This document shows positions 8,074 to 16,330 of a stretch of 64,000 bases of DNA, in pieces. This DNA is from Xanthobacter sp. NM-25 (GTDB lineage: Bacteria; Pseudomonadota; Alphaproteobacteria; Rhizobiales; Xanthobacteraceae). The notes beneath the pieces are model-generated. The model saw only the letters and a program-made list of their open reading frames with translations. It searched no databases and had not been told where the DNA came from. A program made the position numbers and the translations under genes. Location of the stretch: positions 310,001 through 374,000 of the forward strand of contig NZ_JACBFS010000003.1 of the NCBI RefSeq assembly GCF_022138605.1, in the 5' to 3' direction. Within the stretch, counting starts at the first letter, position 1; each line of letters opens with the position of its first letter.

Positions 8074-9510
8074 ATGGTTGAAGGGCGCATGCCGCGCATC
8101 ACCGTCATCGGCGATGTGATGGTGGACCGGTATATCGTCGGCTCGGTCTCGCGGATCTCGCCGGAAGCGCCGGTGCCGGTGCTGGTGCATGGCACCGAAC
8201 GCATCGTGCCGGGCGGCGCCGCCAATGTGGCGGCCAATGCCTGCGCCCTGGGCGTGGCGGTGAGCCTGGTGGGCCTCGTCGGCACCGATGCCGATGCCGC
8301 GGCCCTGGCCGAGGCGCTCGCCCCCTATCGCGAGATGGACCTTGCCCATCTGGTGCGCGATCCCGCCCGCCCCACCATCACCAAGACCCGCGTCATGAGC
8401 GGGCGCCAGCAGATCGTGCGCATCGACGCGGAGACCCAGGCCGCGCCCAGCGCCGCCACCGAGGACGCCCTGGCGGCGGCGGTGGTGGCGGCGGTGAAGG
8501 GCAGCCGGGTGGTGGTTCTGTCCGATTACGCCAAGGGCGTGCTGTCCGATCGGGTGATCGCCGTCGCCATCGCTGCGGCTCAGGCCGAAGGGGTGCCGGT
8601 GATCGTCGATCCCAAGCGGCGCACCTTCGAGGCCTATCGCGGCGCCAGCCTCGTCACCCCCAACCGCATCGAGCTCGCCGCAGCCACCGGCCTGTCCGAT
8701 GGCACCGATGCGGAGGTGGCCGCCGCGGCGGCGCGCGCCTCACAGCAGTTCGGCGGCGATGTGCTGGTGACTCGCTCGGAAAAGGGCATGACCCTGTGGC
8801 GCCGCGACGGCGACGTGCTGCACGTGCCGACCCAGGCGCGTGAGGTGTTCGATGTCTCCGGTGCCGGCGATACGGCGCTGGCGGCGCTGGCGGTGTCGCT
8901 AGCCTCGGGCCAGCCCATGGAAAGCGCGGTCTATTTCGCCAATGCGGCAGCGGCGGTTGCGGTGGGCAAGATCGGCACCGCGGTGGTGACCCGGGCTGAA
9001 CTCGCCGCCGCCCTCGATGCCAGCGTCGCACACGGGGCCGAGGCGGGGGAGCTGGTCTCCCGCAGCCAGGCGGCCGGCATCATCGCGGGCTGGCGGGCGG
9101 CGGGGGCACGGGTGGTGTTCACCAACGGCTGCTTCGATCTGCTGCACCCCGGCCATGTCTCGCTGCTGGAAGCGGCGGCGCGGCAGGGCGACCGGCTGGT
9201 GGTGGCGCTCAACACCGATGCCTCGGTGCGCCGCCTCAAGGGGGCGAGCCGGCCGGTGCAGGATGAAGGGGCGCGGGCGCGGGTGATGGGGGCCATGCGC
9301 TGCGTGGATCTGGTGGTGCTGTTCGACGAGGACACGCCCTATGAGACCATCGCCCAGCTCAAGCCCGACGTGCTGGTGAAGGGCGCGGATTATCGCGAAG
9401 ACCAGGTGGTGGGCGGCGATCTGGTGAAGAGCTGGGGCGGCCGGGTGGCACTGGTGGATCTGGTGGAGGGTCGCTCCACCTCGGCGCTGGTGGCCAAGGC
9501 CCGCTCGTAA
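8074..9510 (+). CDS. hldE: Bifunctional heptose-7-phosphate kinase / heptose-1-phosphate adenylyltransferase
   Basis: A 478-residue fusion of two enzymes of ADP-heptose synthesis. Residues about 1-320 form a ribokinase-like kinase with PGGAANVAANA near residue 46 and the catalytic SGAGDTALAAL near 265. Residues about 345-478 form the nucleotidyltransferase with FTNGCFDLLHPGHVSLLEAA. gmhA and gmhB, needed for the steps before and between, are not in this window. It is the last gene of the operon and converges with the minus-strand deacetylase gene 21 bp away. ATG at 8089 is an alternative start. Confidence 0.93.
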   Translation: MVEGRMPRITVIGDVMVDRYIVGSVSRISPEAPVPVLVHGTERIVPGGAANVAANACALGVAVSLVGLVGTDADAAALAEALAPYREMDLAHLVRDPARPTITKTRVMSGRQQIVRIDAETQAAPSAATEDALAAAVVAAVKGSRVVVLSDYAKGVLSDRVIAVAIAAAQAEGVPVIVDPKRRTFEAYRGASLVTPNRIELAAATGLSDGTDAEVAAAAARASQQFGGDVLVTRSEKGMTLWRRDGDVLHVPTQAREVFDVSGAGDTALAALAVSLASGQPMESAVYFANAAAAVAVGKIGTAVVTRAELAAALDASVAHGAEAGELVSRSQAAGIIAGWRAAGARVVFTNGCFDLLHPGHVSLLEAAARQGDRLVVALNTDASVRRLKGASRPVQDEGARARVMGAMRCVDLVVLFDEDTPYETIAQLKPDVLVKGADYREDQVVGGDLVKSWGGRVALVDLVEGRSTSALVAKARS

Positions 9511-9531
9511 GGCCCGGCTGAGGCGGAGGCC

Positions 9532-10686
9532 TCAGCTGCAATAGTCGATCACCTTGCGCATGAAGTCCTCGCAGGCCTCCAGCTGGCTGATCTCCACATA
9601 TTCGTCGGCCTGATGGGCGACGCCGATGGAGCCCGGGCCGCAGATGACGGTGGGGATCTGCGCCATCTCCACGAACAGGCCGGCCTCGGTGCCATAGGCC
9701 ACCTTGGCGTGGTCGTTGCGCCCGGCCCAGCGCTTGGCGAGGGTGGTGATGGGCGCTTCCGGATCGGTGGCGAGCCCGGGAATGGCGCTCATGATGTTGA
9801 AGGCGATGCGGCTTTCCGGCGCCCGCGCCTGCATGCCCGGTTCCAGCTCGGTGTGGGCGTAATCGGTGATCTCGGCGACCAAGGCGTCGATGTCCTGGTC
9901 GGGCAGGGCGCGGATTTCCCATTCCATCACCGCCCGCTCGGGCACGATGTTCACGGCGGTGCCGCCGTGCAGCACCCCCACATGGGCGGTGGAAACCGGC
10001 ACGTCATAAAGGTCGTCCCGCGGGCCTTCGGCGAGGCGGGTGTCGAGGGCCATCACCCGGGCGGCGATGAGGGCCGCCGCCTGCACCGCATTCACCAGCT
10101 CCGGCGCGCGGGAGGAATGGCCGCCCCGGCCGGTCACCACCGTTTCCAGCGAGCGCTTGGATTTGTGGGCCACCACCACCTGCATCATGGTGGGCTCGCC
10201 GACGATGCAGCCTTCCGCCCGATAGCCGTTGGCCACCATATGGGTGAGCAGCGGGCGCACCCCCAGGCAGCCCACCTCCTCGTCATAGGAAAAGGCGAGG
10301 TGGATGGGCTTCTTCAGTGGCTGCGCCTGCATCTGCGGCACCATGCCGAGGCACACCGCCAAGAAGCCCTTCATATCGGCGCTGCCGCGCCCATAGAGCT
10401 TGCCCTCCCGTTCGGTGAGGGTGAAGGGATCGGAGCTCCACAGCTGGCCATCCACCGGCACCACGTCCGTATGGCCGGACAGAATGATGCCGGGCACGTC
10501 CCGCGGGCCGATGGTGGCGATGAGCGCCGCCTTGCCTTCGGCGACATCCTCCACCCGCTCGAACGGGATCGCGCGGGCGCGGAAAAACGCTTCCACCGCT
10601 TCCACCAGCGCGAGGTTGGAATTGCGGCTGGTGGTGTCGAAACCGACGAGGCGCGCAAGCCATTCCAGCGTGAGGTCGGCGGCCAT
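9532..10686 (-). CDS. argE: M20-family acetylornithine deacetylase
   Basis: A 384-residue metallopeptidase-like hydrolase, matching ArgE length. Zinc-ligand regions are clear: SGHTDVVPVDGQLW (about 70-85), YGRGSADMKGFLA (about 101-113), SYDEEVGCLG (about 133-142) and a C-terminal GSIGVAHQADEYVEISQL. ArgE releases ornithine from N-acetylornithine in arginine synthesis. Many alphaproteobacteria use ArgJ instead, so another N-acyl amino-acid substrate is possible. The start at 10686 (MAADLTLEWL) has GGAG upstream; longer in-frame sequence to 11073 is an antisense shadow of cobP. Confidence 0.85.
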   Translation of the reverse strand: MAADLTLEWLARLVGFDTTSRNSNLALVEAVEAFFRARAIPFERVEDVAEGKAALIATIGPRDVPGIILSGHTDVVPVDGQLWSSDPFTLTEREGKLYGRGSADMKGFLAVCLGMVPQMQAQPLKKPIHLAFSYDEEVGCLGVRPLLTHMVANGYRAEGCIVGEPTMMQVVVAHKSKRSLETVVTGRGGHSSRAPELVNAVQAAALIAARVMALDTRLAEGPRDDLYDVPVSTAHVGVLHGGTAVNIVPERAVMEWEIRALPDQDIDALVAEITDYAHTELEPGMQARAPESRIAFNIMSAIPGLATDPEAPITTLAKRWAGRNDHAKVAYGTEAGLFVEMAQIPTVICGPGSIGVAHQADEYVEISQLEACEDFMRKVIDYCS

Positions 10687-10887
10687 GGGGCAGGGGTCTC
10701 CGGGCAATGATGCGTCGCCAGTATAGCCGCCGACCGACCTGCGGCGCGACGACGGGATGCATTTTTCCCGCCTCCCGTTTTCCCGCGCCCTCGGCCTCAC
10801 ACCCTGTGCTTTGCCGTGGCGGGAAGCCCCGGTAGTGTCGCCGCCCGCGGAAGGTCTGCCAGGGCAGGGCGCGGCGGTGGAGGCATG

Positions 10888-11403
10888 ATGGCGACAGGGC
10901 TGGTGTTGGTGCTGGGCGGCGCGCGGTCCGGCAAGAGCGCGTTCGCCGAGGAGATGGTGGAGGCGGAGCCGGGCCCCTGGGCCTATCTCGCCACCGCCGA
11001 GGCGCGGGACGACGAGATGGTGGACCGCATCGCCCGCCATCGGGCCCGGCGGCCGGACGGCTGGCGCACCCACGACGTGCCCCTGGCGCTGGCGCCCGCG
11101 CTCGATGCCTTACCGCCGGAGCAGCCGGTTCTGGTGGATTGCCTCACCCTCTGGCTCACCAATCATCTTTTGGCCGAGCACGATCTCGACGGGGAATCGG
11201 CGGCGCTGGAAGCGGCGCTGTGCCGGCGGCCCGGCCTCACCGTGTGCGTCGCCAACGAAGTGGGGCTTGGCATCGTGCCCGACAATGCGCTGGCCCGCGC
11301 CTTCCGCGACGCCGCCGGCCGGCTCAACCAGCGCCTCGCCCGCCGCGCCGGGCGGGTGGTGTTCATGGTGGCCGGCCTGCCGATGTCGGTGAAGGGCGGC
11401 TGA
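10888..11403 (+). CDS. cobP: Adenosylcobinamide kinase / adenosylcobinamide-phosphate guanylyltransferase
   Basis: A 171-residue CobU/CobP-type enzyme that phosphorylates adenosylcobinamide and then attaches GMP during cobalamin nucleotide-loop assembly. The P-loop GGARSGKS is at residues 10-17, followed by VLVDCLTLWLTNHL, VANEVGLGIVP and the C-terminal AGLPMSVKGG. Two ATGs sit in tandem at 10885 and 10888; GGAGG (10879-10883) is nearly adjacent, which favours the second. No cobalamin riboswitch B12 box was recognised in the 200 bp upstream. Its stop is 4 bp from that of cobD on the other strand. Confidence 0.92.
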   Translation: MATGLVLVLGGARSGKSAFAEEMVEAEPGPWAYLATAEARDDEMVDRIARHRARRPDGWRTHDVPLALAPALDALPPEQPVLVDCLTLWLTNHLLAEHDLDGESAALEAALCRRPGLTVCVANEVGLGIVPDNALARAFRDAAGRLNQRLARRAGRVVFMVAGLPMSVKGG

Positions 11404-11407
11404 ACTC

Positions 11408-12373
11408 TCAGCCGAAGGCGAAGAGCAGCGCTCCCGCCACCACCAGAGCCACCAGCAGGCCATCGGCCCGGCGATAGAGGCGCAGTGCGGCGCGGATGTC
11501 GGCGGCGGTGGCCTCCCGCCGGCCATCGCCCATATAGGCATCGTCGGTGGGCACGCCGCCATAGACCTTGGGGCCGTTGAGCTTCAGCCCGAGGGCGCCG
11601 GCCATGGCCGCCTCGGCCCAGCCGGCATTGGGGGAGCGATGGCGCGGCGCATCCCGCCCCATGGCGGCGAAGGCGGGCCCCGCCGAGGCGCCCGGCGTCA
11701 CCGCGGCGGCGGCCACCAGCAGCAGGCCGGTGAGGCGGGAGGCCGGCAGGTTCACAAGATCATCGGTGCGCGCCGCCGCCCAGCCGAAGGCGCCATAGCG
11801 GGCGTTCAGATGGCCGATCATGCTGTCGGCGGTGTTGATGGCCTTGTAGGCGGCGCCACCGGCCAAGCCACCGAGGCACATCCAGAAAGTGGGGGCGACG
11901 ATGCCATCGGAGAAATTCTCCGCCAAGCTCTCGATGGCCGCCCGCGCCACGCCCGCCTCATCCAATTGCTGCGGATCGCGGCCGACGATCTGGCTGACCG
12001 CCACGCGCCCCGCCTCCAGGCCGCCCGTCTCCAGCGCCTGCGCCACCGCCGCCACATGGGTGTGCAGCGCGCGCTGGGCCAAAAGGCTGCTGCCCGCAAG
12101 GCCGGCGAGGAGGAGGCCGAAGGGCAGGGCGCGCAGCCCGGTTTCCAGGATCGCGGCCGGCACCGCTGTCGCGATCACCAGCACGCCGACGGTGACGACC
12201 CCCAGCAGGCGGCGCTGGGCGGCGGGGCGCTCCGGCGCGTTCCAGGCCCGGTCCAGGGTGCTGATCAGTCGGCCGATCCAGATCACCGGATGGCCGATGC
12301 GGTTCACCAGCGCCGCCGGATAGCCCAGCGCGGCTTCCACCAGCAGCGCCAATGCCGTGATCTCGAACCCCAT
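11408..12373 (-). CDS. cobD: Adenosylcobinamide-phosphate synthase
   Basis: A 321-residue membrane protein of the CobD/CbiB family, which joins the aminopropanol arm to adenosylcobyric acid. Several hydrophobic segments are visible, with the family motifs ARAAIESLAENFSDGIVAP, INTADSMIGHLN and the C-terminal DAYMGDGRREATAADI. The start at 12373 (MGFEITALAL) is preceded by GAGGGG. It converges on cobP, the enzyme for the next steps on the same intermediate. No other cob gene is in the window. Confidence 0.92.
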   Translation of the reverse strand: MGFEITALALLVEAALGYPAALVNRIGHPVIWIGRLISTLDRAWNAPERPAAQRRLLGVVTVGVLVIATAVPAAILETGLRALPFGLLLAGLAGSSLLAQRALHTHVAAVAQALETGGLEAGRVAVSQIVGRDPQQLDEAGVARAAIESLAENFSDGIVAPTFWMCLGGLAGGAAYKAINTADSMIGHLNARYGAFGWAAARTDDLVNLPASRLTGLLLVAAAAVTPGASAGPAFAAMGRDAPRHRSPNAGWAEAAMAGALGLKLNGPKVYGGVPTDDAYMGDGRREATAADIRAALRLYRRADGLLVALVVAGALLFAFG

Positions 12374-12591
12374 GGACCCCTCGCCACCGAATCCCGCCCG
12401 CGCGGATCGCCTGCCCATGCCACGGGCTCCCGCGGTGGGCAAATCCCCTGCCTTTTGCAATGCAGCAAAGCCCGCTATCCTGATCTTCGAAGACAGTCCG
12501 GCGGGCGTGACGCAAGGCGCCGGCAAGCTGACCGCTTCATGGTGGCGCGCGCAAGCTGCATGCCCCAAAGGACGGCATGAGAGGACGGGTG

Positions 12592-13314
12592 ATGACGCAG
12601 CCGCTGCCCCGGGTGCCGGAGGGCAAGAGGGTCTATGCCGTGGGTGACATCCACGGCCGGCTCGACCTTTTGGTTCGTCTGCAGCGGCAGATGGAAGACG
12701 ACCAGGCGGCCCACCCCGGGCAGGAGCCGGTGGAAATCTATCTGGGCGATTACGTGGACCGGGGCCCGGCGAGCGCCGAGGTGCTGGAGACCCTGCTGGA
12801 GCGCCGCCGCGCCCGGGACGTCATCTGCCTGTCCGGCAATCACGAGCAGATGATGCGCGAGGCCCATCGCAGCTTCGAGGCCTTCCCCCACTGGCAGCGG
12901 GTGGGCGGCTTCGAGGCGGTGCAATCTTATCTGCCCGGTTTCGCCGAGGTCGCGGGGGTGCAGGAGCCGCACAGCCTGTGGCAGCAGTGGCGCGGCGCCG
13001 TGCCGGCCCGGCATCTGGTGTTCCTGGAGAGCCTCGGCACCTATCACGTGTGCGGCGACTATCTGTTCGTCCATGCGGGCGTGCGGCCTGGCGTGCCGCT
13101 GGAGGACCAGCGACGCGAGGACTGCCTGTGGATTCGCCACGCCTTCCTCGACCATGCCGGCGCGTTCGACCATATGGTGGTGCATGGGCATACGCCCACG
13201 CCCGAGCCGCAGCTGAAGGCCAACCGCATCGGCATCGACACCGGCGCCTTCGCCAGTGGCCGCCTCACCTGCCTGGTGCTGGACGGGGCCGAGCGCGTCC
13301 TGCTCTCCACCTGA
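12592..13314 (+). CDS. Metallophosphatase, serine/threonine protein phosphatase type
   Basis: A 240-residue calcineurin-like phosphoesterase. The metal-binding signatures are complete and in order: GDIHGR (about residue 19), GDYVDRG (about 50), GNHE (about 83), then HAG and VHGHTP in the C-terminal half. This is the PrpA/ApaH-related bacterial PPP family; the substrate cannot be told from sequence. The ATG at 12592 has AGGAC eight bases upstream; the ATG at 12577 has no site. It is followed by the VWA protein gene after 100 bp, probably co-transcribed. Confidence 0.85.
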   Translation: MTQPLPRVPEGKRVYAVGDIHGRLDLLVRLQRQMEDDQAAHPGQEPVEIYLGDYVDRGPASAEVLETLLERRRARDVICLSGNHEQMMREAHRSFEAFPHWQRVGGFEAVQSYLPGFAEVAGVQEPHSLWQQWRGAVPARHLVFLESLGTYHVCGDYLFVHAGVRPGVPLEDQRREDCLWIRHAFLDHAGAFDHMVVHGHTPTPEPQLKANRIGIDTGAFASGRLTCLVLDGAERVLLST

Positions 13315-13414
13315 GCGGAGGTCCGGGCCGCGGTGGCGCATGCCGGCGCCGCGTGCTTCACTGGCGACAGGACAAGCCGGGCGAGCAGGGGCCGGCGACA
13401 GGGAGCCGCGCGCC

Positions 13415-14587
13415 ATGTTCATCGCATTCTTCGAGGCCCTGAAGACGGCGGGCGTGCCGGTTTCCGTGCGCGAATACCTGACCCTCATGGAGGCCATGGA
13501 CCGCGATCTCGCCGGCCGGCAGGTGGACACCTTCTATTACCTCGCCCGCGCCAGCCTGGTGAAGGATGAGCGGCACCTCGACAAGTTCGACCAGGTGTTC
13601 GGCCAGCACTTCAAGGGGCTGGAGGCGGCGCTGGGCGAGGAGGGGCACGCCATTCCCGAGGAGTGGCTGCGCAAGCTCACGGAAAAGCACCTCACCGAGG
13701 AGGAAAAGCGCCAGATCGAGGCCCTGGGCGGGCTCGACAAGCTGCTGGAGACCCTGGCCGAGCGGCTGAAGGAGCAGAAGGGGCGCCACCAGGGCGGCAA
13801 CAAATGGATCGGCACCGGCGGCACCTCGCCCTTCGGCGCCTATGGCTACAATCCTGAAGGGGTGCGCATCGGCCAGGACGGCAACCGCAATTTCCGCGCC
13901 GTGAAGGTGTGGGACAAGCGCGAGTTCAAGGACTTGGACGACGGGGTGGAGCTCGGCACCCGCAACATCAAGGTGGCGCTGCGCCGGCTGCGCAAGTTCG
14001 CGCGGGTGGGGGCGCCGGAGGAGCTGGACCTCGACGGCACCATCCGCGAGACCGCCCGCGCCGGCTATCTCGATGTCAAGCTGCGGCCGGAAAAGCGCAA
14101 TGCGGTGAAGGTGCTGCTGTTCCTCGATGTGGGCGGCTCCATGGATTGGCACATCGCCCAGTGCGAAGAATTGTTCTCGGCCGCGCGCACCGAGTTCAAG
14201 TATCTGGAGCACTTCTATTTTCACAATTGCGTCTATGAGAGCGTCTGGCGCTCCAACGCCCGCCGCGCCAGCGAGCGGATCTCCCTGTTCGATGTGCTGC
14301 ACACCTATGGCAGCGACTACAAGCTGATCTTCGTGGGCGACGCCTCCATGAGCCCCTATGAGATCATGTATGCCAACGGCTCGGTGGAGCATAACAATCC
14401 CGAGCCGGGCAAGATCTGGATGGAGCGGCTGCTCGCCACCTATCCCCACGCGGCCTGGCTCAATCCGGTGCCGCAGGCCCATTGGGGCTATACGGATTCC
14501 ATCCGGCTCATGGGGCACATCCTGGAAAACCGCATGTTCCCCCTCACCGTGGAGGGGATCGACGCGGCCATGCGCGAGCTGAGCTGA
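13415..14587 (+). CDS. CoxE-like von Willebrand factor A domain protein
   Basis: A 390-residue protein with a helical, charged N-terminal half and a VWA fold in the C-terminal half. The MIDAS position reads FLDVGGSMDWH (around residue 238-248), with glycine where the classical DxSxS has its first serine. Relatives work with MoxR AAA+ ATPases as metal-insertion or maturation chaperones. No moxR gene is adjacent; a candidate partner lies at 39018-39863. The start is backed by GGGAG at 13401-13405. Exact client unknown. Confidence 0.85.
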   Translation: MFIAFFEALKTAGVPVSVREYLTLMEAMDRDLAGRQVDTFYYLARASLVKDERHLDKFDQVFGQHFKGLEAALGEEGHAIPEEWLRKLTEKHLTEEEKRQIEALGGLDKLLETLAERLKEQKGRHQGGNKWIGTGGTSPFGAYGYNPEGVRIGQDGNRNFRAVKVWDKREFKDLDDGVELGTRNIKVALRRLRKFARVGAPEELDLDGTIRETARAGYLDVKLRPEKRNAVKVLLFLDVGGSMDWHIAQCEELFSAARTEFKYLEHFYFHNCVYESVWRSNARRASERISLFDVLHTYGSDYKLIFVGDASMSPYEIMYANGSVEHNNPEPGKIWMERLLATYPHAAWLNPVPQAHWGYTDSIRLMGHILENRMFPLTVEGIDAAMRELS

Positions 14588-14670
14588 CCGGCGCAGGCTG
14601 CGTCCCTTTTCCCGCTCCTCTTGCGTCGCCTCCCGCCTTCGCCCACACAGCGGCGATGAAGCGAGGACCC

Positions 14671-15252
14671 ATGCCGGACAGGACCAAGACCGACATCACC
14701 TATGCCTATCACCCCCGCCTCGGTGGTGCCGGCGTGGCGCTGACCCTGCAGGACGATGCGCTGCAATGGCTGGTGGGGCCGCGGGAAGGGCGCCTGCGGC
14801 TCGCCGACATCGGACGGCTGACGCTGCGCTTCCAGCCCGCCAAATTCGCCAGCGCCACCTTTGAGCTGGAGATCCTGGGGCGGGAGGGCACGCGGCTGGT
14901 GGTGGCCTCCGCCTCCCGCACCTCGCTCACCGCCATGCGCGACCAGAAGGCGGATTACCTGCGCTTCGTGCGGGCGCTGCACGCGGCCCTGGCGCGGGCT
15001 GGTGTCGCAGTGGAGTGCCGGGGCGGCTATGGCCGGGCGCGGTGGGGGCTGATGATGGTTCTGGGCACCCTCGCGGCGCTGGGGCTCGCGGGGGTGGTCG
15101 CTTTTGCCGCGTCGCAGGCGCAGTGGAGCACGGCGGGGCTCATCGCGCTGCTGTCGGTCATCGTCGCTTGGCCCACGGCGGAGACCCTGCGCCGCAACCG
15201 GCCGCTGCGCTATCGGCTCACCGAGCTACCGGCCCGCCTGCTCCCGGCGTGA
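14671..15252 (+). CDS. Hypothetical membrane protein with a probable PH-like N-terminal domain
   Basis: A 193-residue protein I cannot name. Residues about 10-110 are rich in beta-strand-forming sequence (GVALTLQDDALQWLV, FELEILGREGTRLVVAS), like bacterial PH-like domains. Two closely spaced hydrophobic segments follow at about 125-165, ending in a short basic tail, so the N-terminal domain is probably cytoplasmic. GAGGA five bases before ATG 14671 sets the start; ATG 14656 is an alternative. The 3' end overlaps the convergent DUF697 gene by 27 bp. Confidence 0.65.
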   Translation: MPDRTKTDITYAYHPRLGGAGVALTLQDDALQWLVGPREGRLRLADIGRLTLRFQPAKFASATFELEILGREGTRLVVASASRTSLTAMRDQKADYLRFVRALHAALARAGVAVECRGGYGRARWGLMMVLGTLAALGLAGVVAFAASQAQWSTAGLIALLSVIVAWPTAETLRRNRPLRYRLTELPARLLPA

Positions 15253-16290
15253 GGGCACCTGTTCCTCCTCTTCCGCCTTGCGCAACAGGCCGGTGGCCAC
15301 ATCGGCGAGGCGCGGGGCGGGCAGAGCGGTGAACGGCAGCGGTCGCGTGACGGCGATGGCGGCAAGCCCCAGGCGCGCGGTCAGGAGGCCGTTCACCACC
15401 CCTTCCCCGAGCTTGGCCGAGAGGCGGGCGGCGAGGCCCTGGCCGACGATCTGCTGCACCAGCGTATCGCCCGCCGCCATGCCGCCGGTGACGGCGAGGT
15501 GGCCGAGCACATGGCGGATGAGCCGCAGCATGCCGAGCATGCCCGGCCGCCCGCCATAGAGCTGGGCGAGGCGGCGCATCAGGGAGACCGCCGTGTAGAG
15601 CACGAAGGCGAGGTCCACCAGGGCGCGGGGCGAGACGGCGGTGACCACCGAGACGTTCTTGGCCGCTTCCGACACCATCTGTCGGGCACGGGAATCCAGG
15701 GTCGGGAGCAAGGTGCGTTCGGTGAGCCGCACCAGATCCGCCCCGTCGATGATGCCGCCAAGATGGCTTTCGAGCTCCACCCGCGCGCGGGCCAGAGTGG
15801 GCTGCGCGGCGGAAAGGCGCAGCATGTCGCGCGCTACCCCCTGCGCCAGGGTTCGGTCATCGTCCGCCAGGGCCGCGGCGGCCTTCTCGCGCACATGGTC
15901 GAGATGGGCGAGGCGGGCGATGCCCGCCACCTCGCGGCCGATGAGAATGACGCCGGCCAGCACCAGCGCGCCGGCAAGGCCGAGGCCCACATAGCCGAGC
16001 GCCGGGGACTGGGCATAAAGATCGCTGACGAGCTGGCTCAGCCCCACATAGGCGGCAAGGCTCAGCACCCCGCCGAGGGCGGTCCAGAACAGGCCGGACC
16101 ACGAAAAGCCGAAGCGGGAGAAGACGCCGCGTCGGCCGCCGGCCGCCGGCACCGGTTCCGGCGGCCCAGCTTCCAGCTCTGCCTCGGGCGGGGCCAGGGT
16201 GATGTCGCCTTCGTCCAGGCGGAACACCTGCGGGCGCGCGGCCTGCGGGCGTTTCGCGGAGGGGGACATGCGGGCGGGCTCGTCGCTCAT
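15226..16290 (-). CDS. DUF697 / TIGR01620-type (YcjF-like) inner-membrane protein
   Basis: A 354-residue protein with a polar, Pro-rich N-terminus (1-70), two transmembrane segments at about 75-130 (LFWTALGGVLSLAAYVGLS and YVGLGLAGALVLAGVILI) and a long C-terminal region with the DUF697 signature. In enterobacteria YcjF is encoded next to YcjX, as here, where the P-loop gene lies just upstream. The start at 16290 (MSDEPARM) is chosen by family comparison. Role unproven; stress and envelope functions have been suggested for the pair. Confidence 0.8.
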   Translation of the reverse strand: MSDEPARMSPSAKRPQAARPQVFRLDEGDITLAPPEAELEAGPPEPVPAAGGRRGVFSRFGFSWSGLFWTALGGVLSLAAYVGLSQLVSDLYAQSPALGYVGLGLAGALVLAGVILIGREVAGIARLAHLDHVREKAAAALADDDRTLAQGVARDMLRLSAAQPTLARARVELESHLGGIIDGADLVRLTERTLLPTLDSRARQMVSEAAKNVSVVTAVSPRALVDLAFVLYTAVSLMRRLAQLYGGRPGMLGMLRLIRHVLGHLAVTGGMAAGDTLVQQIVGQGLAARLSAKLGEGVVNGLLTARLGLAAIAVTRPLPFTALPAPRLADVATGLLRKAEEEEQVPSRREQAGR

Positions 16291-16330
16291 CGGTTCTCCA
16301 GTCGGGCGGCCGCATTCGTGCCGCGTGGGC

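Noticed and set aside
10687..10887. Possible cobalamin riboswitch before cobP
   Set aside because: A GGGAAGCCCCGG stretch recalls part of the consensus, but no B12 box (GCCAGGAGACCTGCC-like) or ordered helices could be found.
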